DNA of 35,888 nucleotides from Trueperaceae bacterium. GTDB taxonomy: Bacteria; Deinococcota; Deinococci; Deinococcales; Trueperaceae. A program made the position numbers and the translations under genes. The stretch is from assembly GCA_013697735.1 (NCBI GenBank), contig JACCWH010000167.1:1-35888 (forward strand), in the 5' to 3' direction. The notes under the pieces are model-generated. The model did not search any database and had not been told where the DNA came from. It worked only from the letters and a program-made list of their open reading frames with translations. Each line of letters begins with the position of its first letter. The first letter of the stretch is position 1. Below are positions 1 to 9,154 of the stretch, in pieces.

Positions 1-38
<38 letters not shown>

Positions 39-66
39 GAGCGGCCCCCTTCGTCGTGGTCGGGCG

Positions 67-495
67 TCAGTCGACCTCGACCAGCGTCAGATCGAACGTC
101 AGCGGCTGCCCGGCGAGCGGGTGGTTGGCGTCGAGCGTGATGGCCTCGTCGCCAACGTCCGCGACGCGCACGGGGAGCTGCCGACCGTCCTCACCGCGGA
201 GCGAGAGCTCCATGCCGATTTCGGGTTCGAGTCCGTCGGGGAGTTGCTCCTTCGGGACCTGGAGGACGAGGTCGTCGCGACGGTCTCCGTACCCGTCGCC
301 GGGGCCGATCCTGACAGTCTTGCTGTCTCCCGGTCCCATGCCCGACACGGCTTCGTCGAAGCCGGGGATGACCTGGCCGGCGCCGACCGTGAACGAGAGT
401 GGATCGCGGCCCTCTGAGGTGTCGAACACCGTGCCGTCTTCGAGACGGCCGGTGTAGTGGACTTGGACGGTGTCGCCTTGCGTGGCAGTAGCCAT
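67..495 (-). CDS. FKBP-type peptidyl-prolyl cis-trans isomerase (SlyD-like)
   Basis: The product is 142 aa and should catalyse cis-trans isomerisation of Xaa-Pro bonds in the cytoplasm; there is no signal peptide. The N-terminal FKBP strand VQVHYTGRLEDGTVFDTS and the motif GQVIPGFDEAVSGM are typical. The middle and end (residues about 70-130, with GDGYGDRRDDLV and DANHPLAGQPLTFDL) match the SlyD arrangement, in which a chaperone flap is inserted into the FKBP fold. The His/Cys-rich metal-binding tail of E. coli SlyD is absent. The frame is open further upstream, but the ATG at 495 has a perfect SD (AAGGAGGT, complement of 501-508) 5 nt away, which fixes the start. It follows the GGT gene on the same strand after 35 nt. 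Confidence 0.93.
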   Translation of the reverse strand: MATATQGDTVQVHYTGRLEDGTVFDTSEGRDPLSFTVGAGQVIPGFDEAVSGMGPGDSKTVRIGPGDGYGDRRDDLVLQVPKEQLPDGLEPEIGMELSLRGEDGRQLPVRVADVGDEAITLDANHPLAGQPLTFDLTLVEVD

Positions 496-500
496 GGGCG

Positions 501-508
501 ACCTCCTT
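501..508 (-). promoter_or_regulatory. Strong Shine-Dalgarno of the FKBP gene
   Basis: On the minus strand this reads AAGGAGGT, fully complementary to the 16S anti-SD, 5 nt before the ATG at 495. It decides the start among several in-frame candidates. It stands out because most genes in this window lack an SD. Confidence 0.85.
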
Positions 509-530
509 CCCGGCGCGCGAACGCGCTCGG

Positions 531-2111
531 TCAGTACCCTACCGCCTGTCCGTCCTTGCGATGGTCGGATCCGGCCACGAAGCCGTCCTCGCCACGCCAG
601 ACGAGCTGCGCGCCGCCGAAGTTCGAGACGTCTCCCTCGGTGTGCACCACGTCGTGGCCGCGAGCGGCGAGCTCCTGGAGCACGTGCTCCGCGACGCCAG
701 GCTCGATCGCAACCGTACGACCACCGTCGACGCGCCACCGCGGCGCGTCGGAGGCGGCTTGCGGATCGAGCCCCCCGTCCACCGTGCGGAGCACCATCTG
801 GACGTGCCCTTGGGCCTGCATGAAGCCGCCCATCACGCCGAAGGCCGCGAGCGGCCTCCCCGCTTGCGTGAGGAATCCGGGGATGATCGTGTTGAACGGA
901 CGCTTGCCGCCGCCCACGCGGTTCGGATGACCGGGCTCGAGCACGAACCCGGAGCCGCGGTTCTGGAGCGCGATTCCCGTCCCGGGGACGACCACACCGG
1001 AGCCGAACCCGGCGTAGTTCGATTGGATGAAGCTGACCATCATGCCGCTCGCGTCACCGGTCGCGAGGTAGACGGTGCCGGCCGCGCGGGGCGTGCCGTG
1101 CCCCGGATCGCCCGCGCGCTTCGGATCGATGGTGGCCGCACGCGCCCCCAGGTAGTCGGGATCGAGGAGGTCGGAGGCGGCGACGTCGAGATGGTCGGGA
1201 TCACCGACGTAGCGCGCCGAATCGACGAGCGCGAGCTTCATCGCCTCGATCTGGAGATGGAGCGCGTCGGCGCCGTCGGGTTCGCACTCGGCCTGCGTCG
1301 TGTGGCGCAGTATCCCGAGGGCGATGAGTGCGGCGATCCCCTGACCGTTCGGCGGGATCTCGTGGAGTCGAACCTCGCCGTAGTCGACGGCGATGGGATC
1401 GACCCAGTCGGCACGGTGCGCACCCAGGTCACCGAGGGTGAGGAGCGCTCCGTGCGCTCGTGCGTCCGCGACCATCGCCTCGGCGAGCGGCCCACGGTAG
1501 AAATCGTCACCGCGCGAGGTGGCGATCATTCGCAGGGTGCGCGCCTGGTCTGCGAACCGCCACGTCTCGCCCGCAGCCGGGGCACGCCCGTCCGGGAGGA
1601 AGGCAGCCTGGAAGTCGGGGTACTCGGCGAAGCGTGCGGGGGCACGCGACCATGCTCTCGCCGTGATCGGCGAGACCGGGAAGCCGCCCTCGGCGTACTC
1701 GATGGCACGCTCGAACAGGGCCTCGAACGGGAGCGCCCCGAAGCGTTCCGAGAGCGCCACCCAAGCGGAGACGGCGCCGGGTACGGAGACGGCGTCCCAA
1801 CCGAGCGAGGGCATGGCGCTGAGGCCGGCGAAGCGCTCGGGCGTGAGGGCGGCGGGAGAACGCCCCGAGGCGTTGAGGCCGTGGAGCTGCGAGCCGTCCC
1901 AGAGGATCGCGAAGGCGTCGGAGCCGATACCGTTCGACGTCGGCTCGACCACCGTGAGGGTGATCGCGGTGGCGATGGCGGCGTCGACGGCGTTCCCGCC
2001 GCGGCGGAGGACGTCGAGGCCGGCCTGCGCGGCGAGGGGCTGCGAGGTGGCGACCACGTTGCGGGCGAGCACCGGCATCCGCCGAGCGCCCGGGGTCGGC
2101 GCGAACCTCAC
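531..2111 (-). CDS. Gamma-glutamyltransferase family protein
   Basis: The 526-aa product belongs to the Ntn-hydrolase gamma-glutamyltranspeptidase family, which cleaves gamma-glutamyl bonds (glutathione and related compounds) after autoprocessing. The N-terminal signature VVATSQPLAAQAGLDVLRRGGNAVDAA is typical. The processing site should be Thr346 in AAGTVYLATGDASGMMVSF, where the small subunit begins. The TVYL form (no His after the Thr) resembles YwrD-type bacterial GGT-like proteins more than E. coli Ggt. The conserved GSGVVVPGTGIALQNRG and GGKRPFNTIIPG segments follow. No signal peptide is seen, so a cytoplasmic or leaderless-secreted location is open. The GTG start at 2111 is chosen because it forms a GTGA overlap with the stop of the upstream membrane-protein gene; a downstream ATG at 2078 is the alternative. 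It is last in the MATE-led operon. Confidence 0.9.
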   Translation of the reverse strand: MRFAPTPGARRMPVLARNVVATSQPLAAQAGLDVLRRGGNAVDAAIATAITLTVVEPTSNGIGSDAFAILWDGSQLHGLNASGRSPAALTPERFAGLSAMPSLGWDAVSVPGAVSAWVALSERFGALPFEALFERAIEYAEGGFPVSPITARAWSRAPARFAEYPDFQAAFLPDGRAPAAGETWRFADQARTLRMIATSRGDDFYRGPLAEAMVADARAHGALLTLGDLGAHRADWVDPIAVDYGEVRLHEIPPNGQGIAALIALGILRHTTQAECEPDGADALHLQIEAMKLALVDSARYVGDPDHLDVAASDLLDPDYLGARAATIDPKRAGDPGHGTPRAAGTVYLATGDASGMMVSFIQSNYAGFGSGVVVPGTGIALQNRGSGFVLEPGHPNRVGGGKRPFNTIIPGFLTQAGRPLAAFGVMGGFMQAQGHVQMVLRTVDGGLDPQAASDAPRWRVDGGRTVAIEPGVAEHVLQELAARGHDVVHTEGDVSNFGGAQLVWRGEDGFVAGSDHRKDGQAVGY

Positions 2112-2593
2112 GAGCGCTCGCGACCCGCGTCGGCGATGGGGCGCGTGGCCGCCACGGCCGCGCGCCCCGCACCGATGAAGCCGAGGGCGTAGGCCGCAGC
2201 CAGGATCGTCATCACGAACAGGAGGTAGACGCTGCGCTGACCGGAGATGAGCATGAGGGCAGCAAACCACGCCGGAACCGACGCCAGTACGCCACCGAGG
2301 ACGGTGGACGACAATGCCGCCTGCTTGCCGCCGGAGCGCCTGGCGGCGGCCGAGAGGAGCCACGCCAGTGGCACGTGGAGCGCGGCCATCGCCACCAGCA
2401 CGAGTGCGAAGACGTCGTGGGGCGCGGGCCGCTGCGGCACGAACGCTGCCACGGTCGCTCCGAGCGCGAGCGCGACCGTGACCTGGGCTCCGAAGAGACC
2501 GAGGAACACGAACCGGAGCGCCTGCGTCGCGACGGCGAGACTCGGCTCGTCGGCCGCCAGGAAGGGCGCGAGCGGTCCCCGCGGCACGTTCAT
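2108..2593 (-). CDS. Four-helix membrane protein, function unknown
   Basis: The 161-aa product has four likely transmembrane helices at about residues 28-51, 60-82, 94-116 and 121-142, and a short basic C-terminus. I do not recognise a family and see no catalytic motif. It starts with ATG at 2593 without a clear SD. Its TGA stop overlaps the GTG start of the GGT gene (GTGA, 2108-2111), so the two are probably translationally coupled. It lies 49 nt downstream of the 43-aa membrane peptide in the same minus-strand run. Confidence 0.75.
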   Translation of the reverse strand: MNVPRGPLAPFLAADEPSLAVATQALRFVFLGLFGAQVTVALALGATVAAFVPQRPAPHDVFALVLVAMAALHVPLAWLLSAAARRSGGKQAALSSTVLGGVLASVPAWFAALMLISGQRSVYLLFVMTILAAAYALGFIGAGRAAVAATRPIADAGRERS

Positions 2594-2642
2594 GCGGTCG
2601 AGCCTGCGGTCGCTCGCGGCGCGCGCGACGACGTCACCGTGG

Positions 2643-2774
2643 TCAGTGGGCTTCGGCGTCGGGATCGTACGTGGTCTGGGTCACCCAGCGAGCGAGCCCG
2701 ATGAATGCCACGGAGAGGGCCAGCAGGCCGGCGAGCACGAGGGCGGCGTAGGTCAGGATCAGAACGAACGTCAC
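2643..2774 (-). CDS. 43-aa single-pass membrane peptide
   Basis: The short frame starts with GTG at 2774 and encodes one hydrophobic helix (residues about 3-27), then ARWVTQTTYDPDAEAH, a mixed, net acidic tail. A strong SD-like GAGGAGGAT lies 4-5 nt before the GTG (complement of 2779-2787), which is the main reason to believe it is translated. An ATG 5 nt upstream of the GTG hits a stop after two codons, so GTG is the only usable start. It begins 19 nt after the MATE stop. The function is unknown; it could assist the transporter or the following membrane protein. Confidence 0.65.
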   Translation of the reverse strand: MTFVLILTYAALVLAGLLALSVAFIGLARWVTQTTYDPDAEAH

Positions 2775-2793
2775 GGCATCCTCCTCGACGAGT

Positions 2794-4140
2794 CTATCCG
2801 GTCGGCATCGCTCGGACCAATCGGACGAAGCGCCCCGTGAGCCAGAGGGCGGCCACGCCGAGTCCGACGACGAGCCCGAGCCAGAGCCCGATCCCATCGA
2901 GGCCGGCGCCGAAGGCGAGGACCACACCGCTCCCGATGCCGAAGCACCAGTAGGAGACGAGCGCGATCAGCATCGGGACGCGGGTGTCCTTGAGCCCGCG
3001 TAACGCCCCGATGGCCGTCACCTGGAGTCCGTCGACGAGCTGGAAGACGGCTGCGATCCGCAAGAAGGCGATCGCGGCGGCGATCACGCCCGCATTCACC
3101 GGATCGCCGAGATCGAGGAAGAGACCGACCACGGCGCGAGGCACGGTCCAATAGAGGATGGCCGTAGCGATCATCACGCACATCGCGAACCCGATCCCGA
3201 CGAGGCCCGCTGCGCGTACGCCGAGCGCGTCGCCGCGGCCGGCGGCGGAGCCGACGCGCGCGGTGGTCGCGATGCCGAGACCGAGCGGGATCATGAACGT
3301 GAACGACGCGGCTTGCAAGGCGATCTGATGACCAGCGAGCGACGCCTGACCGAAGAGCCCCATCAGCAGCGCGGTGGCCGCGAAGAGGCCGATCTCGAAG
3401 CCGACCGTGAGGGCGATCGGCACCCCCAGCCGCACCAGCTCCCACAGCACGGCCGGCCGTACGCGTTCACGCGCGAAGATCCGCTCCTCGCGGTAGCTCC
3501 TGGCAATGAACGCGTAGAGTGCGAGCGCCATCGCGCTGTGGACGATCGCCGTGGCCACACCTGCGCCGGTCAGGCCGAGGTCGGGGAACCCCCAGCGGCC
3601 GAACACGAAAGCGCTGTTCGCGAGGACGTTGAGCCCGACGCCGGCGAAGGCGACCGCCATGATCGGCCGAGTGTGACCGCGCCCCTCGAGCGTGCCGCGG
3701 AGCGCCACGAAGAGCATGTAGCCGGGCACACCCCAGACGACGGCGCGGAGGTAGTCCGTCGCCGCAGCCGCGATGTCGGGATCCTGCCCCAGTAGCGGCA
3801 GGGCGGGACCGAGCGTCCAGAGTGCCACCATCACCGGGACGGCCAGCAGGAGCGCCAGCAGGACTCCGTGTCGGAGCGTACGGCCGGCCTCGTCGCGCTG
3901 CGAGCGGCCGACCGCCTGCGCGGTGAGGGGCGCCACCGCGAAGAGCACGCCCCCGACGCTCATCGACAGGCTGAACAGCACCACGGCGCCGATGGCGATG
4001 CCCGCGAGCGCCTCCGGACCGAGGCGTCCCACCATCAGGGTATCGACGAGGCTCATCCCGTTCTGCGCCATCTGGGCAAGGACGAGCGGGATTGCGATAC
4101 GAACGAGTACGGGGGCCTCACGACGGCAGGCGGCGAGCAC
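2794..4140 (-). CDS. MATE family efflux transporter
   Basis: The 448-aa, 12-helix membrane protein belongs to the MATE (NorM/DinF-type) cation- or proton-coupled drug/metabolite antiporter family. The first half carries IPLVLAQMAQNGMSLVDTLMVGRLGPEALAG, the usual first repeat of MATE proteins. The second half repeats it with RLGVPIALTVGFEIGLFAATALLMGLFG. The GTG at 4140 is the only sensible start, since the nearby ATG at 4147 is out of frame. It is divergent from the ankyrin-M23 gene with only 41 bp between. It heads a run with the 43-aa peptide, the 161-aa membrane protein and GGT. The substrate cannot be told from the sequence. Confidence 0.93.
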   Translation of the reverse strand: MLAACRREAPVLVRIAIPLVLAQMAQNGMSLVDTLMVGRLGPEALAGIAIGAVVLFSLSMSVGGVLFAVAPLTAQAVGRSQRDEAGRTLRHGVLLALLLAVPVMVALWTLGPALPLLGQDPDIAAAATDYLRAVVWGVPGYMLFVALRGTLEGRGHTRPIMAVAFAGVGLNVLANSAFVFGRWGFPDLGLTGAGVATAIVHSAMALALYAFIARSYREERIFARERVRPAVLWELVRLGVPIALTVGFEIGLFAATALLMGLFGQASLAGHQIALQAASFTFMIPLGLGIATTARVGSAAGRGDALGVRAAGLVGIGFAMCVMIATAILYWTVPRAVVGLFLDLGDPVNAGVIAAAIAFLRIAAVFQLVDGLQVTAIGALRGLKDTRVPMLIALVSYWCFGIGSGVVLAFGAGLDGIGLWLGLVVGLGVAALWLTGRFVRLVRAMPTG

Positions 4141-4170
4141 GGCGCATCGTACCGGCTGGGGCGGCTGAGG

Positions 4171-4176
4171 TAGCCT
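4171..4176 (+). promoter_or_regulatory. -10 element (TAGCCT), leaderless type
   Basis: TAGCCT ends 5 nt before the ATG at 4182, so transcription should begin at or within a base or two of the start codon. There is no properly spaced SD. It is one of several identical arrangements in this window. Confidence 0.55.
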
Positions 4177-4181
4177 GAGGC

Positions 4182-5285
4182 ATGATCAGAGTCCTCGCAG
4201 TCGCCGCGCTGGTGGTCGTGGCCGTCCTCGTGGCAGCGTGGCAGTTCGACCTGCTACGGAATCCGTTCGCGCCCACCGCGCGTGCGCCCGCCGTACCCGC
4301 ACTGCTCACCGCACTCACGACCGACGACGTCGACGGTACGCGCGCGGCGCTTGAAGGCGGCGCCGACGCTCGGCAGCTCGACGCCACCGGCCGCAGCGCG
4401 CTCATGGTCGCTGCCCAGCACGGTTCGGCGCCGGTCGTGGAGGCGATGCTCGCGTCGGGCACCGACCTCGATTGGCAGGCCGCCGACGGCACCACGGCGC
4501 TGATGATGGCGCTGCAGCACGGCCGCGAGTCGCTCATCCCCCTCCTCTTCCTGAACGCCGGGGCCGATCCCACGGTCGTCGACGCCGAGGGGCGCAGCGT
4601 GATGTGGTACGCGGACCAGAATTCGGTGGTCAGGAGTTCGGGCCTCTACGCGCGGCTTCGTGAAGTCGCGGGCAACCCGTTCGTGCGCGGGTGGCCGAGC
4701 GGGTACGTGGTCCCGGTCCCGGGGGCGACGATCAGTTCACGCGCCGCCCATTGGCCCAACGCGCCGCGCGCCTATCGAAACGGTATCCACGAGGGCTTCG
4801 ACTTCTACGATGGCGCCGTCTCCGGCGTCGCGGTGGAGTACGGCACGGCGATCGTGGCCGTGGCCGCCGGTCGGGTGACTCGGGTCGACCACGACTACGT
4901 CGAGCTGACGCTGGCCGAGTACGAGGACGTGATCGACGTCTCGCGCCGGGCGCTCGACACACCCCCCGAGGCGCTCGACAGACTCCGCGGCATGCAGGTC
5001 TGGGTCGAGCACGCCGGTGGCTTCGTCTCGCGCTACGCCCACCTGTCGGCGATCCCGTCCGACGTTTCCCTGGGGGGTCGCGTCGAGCAGGGGCAGGTCG
5101 TGGGATTCACGGGCAACTCGGGCACGCTCGAGGCGGCGCAGGGTACCGAAGACGACCCGCATCCGCACGTCGAGATCTGGCGCGACACCCTCTACCTCGG
5201 TCAGGGCCAAGACCCGCAGCAGATCTTCGAGATGGCCGGACAGGTATTCGGACGCTCGGCGCTGCCACCGCGCTGGGTGCCCTGA
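4182..5285 (+). CDS. Membrane-anchored ankyrin-repeat M23 metallopeptidase
   Basis: The 367-aa product combines three parts. Residues 5-23 form an N-terminal hydrophobic helix that is probably an uncleaved anchor. Residues about 38-150 carry ankyrin repeats (DATGRSALMVAAQHGSAPVV, DGTTALMMALQHGRESL). Residues about 195-345 form an M23 (LytM) peptidase domain. All expected zinc and active-site residues are present: HxxxD at H203/D207, the YAHLS histidine H287, and HxH at H327/H329, with the GFTGNSGT loop between. M23 enzymes cut peptide cross-links in peptidoglycan, so it should act outside the membrane. An insert of about 35 residues (TLAEYEDVIDVSRRALDT...) sits between the first metal motif and H287. 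The start has a -10 element just upstream and no good SD. Confidence 0.88.
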   Translation: MIRVLAVAALVVVAVLVAAWQFDLLRNPFAPTARAPAVPALLTALTTDDVDGTRAALEGGADARQLDATGRSALMVAAQHGSAPVVEAMLASGTDLDWQAADGTTALMMALQHGRESLIPLLFLNAGADPTVVDAEGRSVMWYADQNSVVRSSGLYARLREVAGNPFVRGWPSGYVVPVPGATISSRAAHWPNAPRAYRNGIHEGFDFYDGAVSGVAVEYGTAIVAVAAGRVTRVDHDYVELTLAEYEDVIDVSRRALDTPPEALDRLRGMQVWVEHAGGFVSRYAHLSAIPSDVSLGGRVEQGQVVGFTGNSGTLEAAQGTEDDPHPHVEIWRDTLYLGQGQDPQQIFEMAGQVFGRSALPPRWVP

Positions 5286-5387
5286 GCGGACGGGTGCCCT
5301 CTGCGCCCGGGTGCACTGAGCGGCCGTGGCGCCGCGCAATCGTGAGATCGCAACCGCCCTCGAGGTCTCCCGGGCGCTCGCTCGCAC

Positions 5388-6080
5388 TCACCAGGGGAGA
5401 TTGAAGCCGGCGTGGTTCGCTGTGGTGTAGTACGCGTCGATCTCGGCCGGGATCTCGGCGACGTCGTCGACGACCTTGAACAGGTGGAGGTCCTCCGCGC
5501 TCACCGTCCCGGACCGCACCAGCGTGCCCTGTAGCCACTGGACCAACCCGCGCCAGTACTCGACCCCCACGAGGAAGACCGGAAAGGGCGTGATCTTCTT
5601 CGTCTGGATCAGCGTCAGTGCTTCGAAGAGTTCGTCGACCGTACCGTACCCGCCCGGGAAGACCACGAACGCCGTCGAGTACTTCACCAGCATAACCTTG
5701 CGGATGAAGAAGTACTTGAAGCGCAGCTCATGCGTCTGGAACGAATTCGGGGCCTGCTCGTGCGGGAGATCGATGTTGAGCCCGACGCTCTTCCCCCCCG
5801 CATCGATCGCGCCCTTGTTGGCGGCCTCCATCACGCCGGGGCCACCGCCCGTGAGGACCGCGTATCCCGCCTTCGCGAGATCACCCGCGAGCGTTTCGGC
5901 TCGACCGTAGTAGACGTGCTCGGGAGCGAGTCGCGCCGATCCGAAGATCGTCACCGCCTTGCCGATCCTCGCCATCTCTTCGAACCCCTGCGCGAACTCG
6001 CCCAGGATGCGGAACATCCGCCACGAGTCGTGCGCCAGAGACTCGATCACGTACTGGCGGTCGTTCGTCTCGGAATCCAT
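5388..6080 (-). CDS. LOG family (TIGR00730-type Rossmann fold) protein
   Basis: The 230-aa cytosolic protein is related to cytokinin-activating nucleoside 5'-monophosphate phosphoribohydrolases. The nucleotide-binding GGGPGVMEAANKGA and the family signature PGGYGTVDELFE are intact, as is the conserved Arg-Lys segment FFIRKVMLVKYS. It belongs to the longer bacterial LOG group with an extra N-terminal helix region (residues 1-40). It lies 8 nt downstream of the HAD phosphatase and is the last gene of the MutS2-HAD-LOG run. No SD precedes the ATG at 6080. The likely reaction is release of ribose 5-phosphate from a nucleoside monophosphate; the bacterial physiological substrate is not settled. 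Confidence 0.9.
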   Translation of the reverse strand: MDSETNDRQYVIESLAHDSWRMFRILGEFAQGFEEMARIGKAVTIFGSARLAPEHVYYGRAETLAGDLAKAGYAVLTGGGPGVMEAANKGAIDAGGKSVGLNIDLPHEQAPNSFQTHELRFKYFFIRKVMLVKYSTAFVVFPGGYGTVDELFEALTLIQTKKITPFPVFLVGVEYWRGLVQWLQGTLVRSGTVSAEDLHLFKVVDDVAEIPAEIDAYYTTANHAGFNLPW

Positions 6081-6088
6081 GGCGGATG

Positions 6089-6753
6089 CTACCCCGTGAC
6101 TCCCTCAGCGTCGCCTCGGACCGCATCGAGCAACGGTTCGATGGCGTCGCACAGACGATCGGGCTTCGCCTCGCGCAGGCGCTCGGCGTCGTGCGTCCCC
6201 CAGGTGAGCGCGTAGGTCGAGAGGCGCGCGGCCTTCCCCGCCTCGACGTCGTGCACGGTGTCTCCCACCATCCACGTGCCGCGGGCGCGCAACGCGCCCA
6301 GCGCCCGGAGGATCACGTCGGGAGCGGGCTTGTGAGGGAATCCGTCGGTCCCCTGGACGTGGTCGAGGTGATCGGTCAAGCCCATCGCGGCCACGAATCG
6401 CTCGGCCATCGCGGTCCGCTTCGTGGTCGCGACCGCGAGCAGGTAGCCGCGACGCCGCAACACTTCGAGCACGCGCACGACGCCCGGGAAGGGGCGCGAG
6501 TGGTTGGTGAAATGGCGCGGGTAGTGCTCCCGATAGGCTGCGCAGAGCGCGGGGACCGCGTCGCTGCGGGCGAACTCGGCGAAGATCCCTTCGAGCGGGA
6601 GCCCGATCAGGTCCCGCAGCTCGCGCTGCGACGGCGCAGCGAGCCCGCACGTCGAGAACGCGTGCACGAAGCTCGCCAGGATGTCGGGGAGCGAATCGAC
6701 GAGCGTGCCGTCGAGATCGAAGACGATCGCCGGTCGCTCCTCTCGGCGGTCGC

Positions 6754-6757
<4 letters not shown>
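6089..6757 (-). CDS. HAD-superfamily hydrolase, phosphoglycolate phosphatase-like
   Basis: The 222-aa product has the complete HAD motif set: nucleophile motif FDLDGTLVDSLPD near residue 13, the Thr motif AVATTKRT, the Lys motif in GFPHKPAPDVI, and the acidic motif MVGDTVHDVEAGKAA. The helical cap between motifs I and II places it with Gph/PGMB-type phosphatases. The reaction is phosphate-ester hydrolysis, with 2-phosphoglycolate or another small sugar phosphate as likely substrate. The GTG start at 6757 overlaps the MutS2 stop (GTGA, 6754-6757), indicating coupling. A link to clearing phosphoglycolate from damaged DNA ends is tempting because MutS2 precedes it, but that is inference. Confidence 0.88.
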
Positions 6758-9084
<2,327 letters not shown>

Positions 9085-9093
9085 GGCGTGCCG

Positions 9094-9099
9094 ACTATA
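9094..9099 (-). promoter_or_regulatory. -10 element of mutS2 (TATAGT)
   Basis: The minus strand reads TATAGT, 9 nt before the ATG at 9084. The expected transcript start leaves a leader of only about 2-3 nt. No -35 match and no SD are seen. Confidence 0.55.
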
Positions 9100-9154
9100 C
9101 GCGCTCCACCCCTCGCGCGCGGCTCGCCGTCCGACGCGTCGGTCGCCGTCCGAG

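Noticed and set aside
561-2192. 543-codon plus-strand open frame
   Set aside because: Antisense to the GGT gene with Arg/Gly/Asp-rich low-information sequence; a mirror of the real gene's codon use.
5286-5387. Repeated CTGAGCGG and GGGTGC words in the gap between convergent genes
   Set aside because: Too short and imperfect to be a repeat element, and no hairpin with a T-run, so no terminator can be claimed.
6086-6091. TAGCAT as a leaderless promoter for the LOG gene
   Set aside because: The TA comes from the TAG stop of the HAD gene and the gap is 8 nt, so co-transcription is simpler; chance match not excluded.
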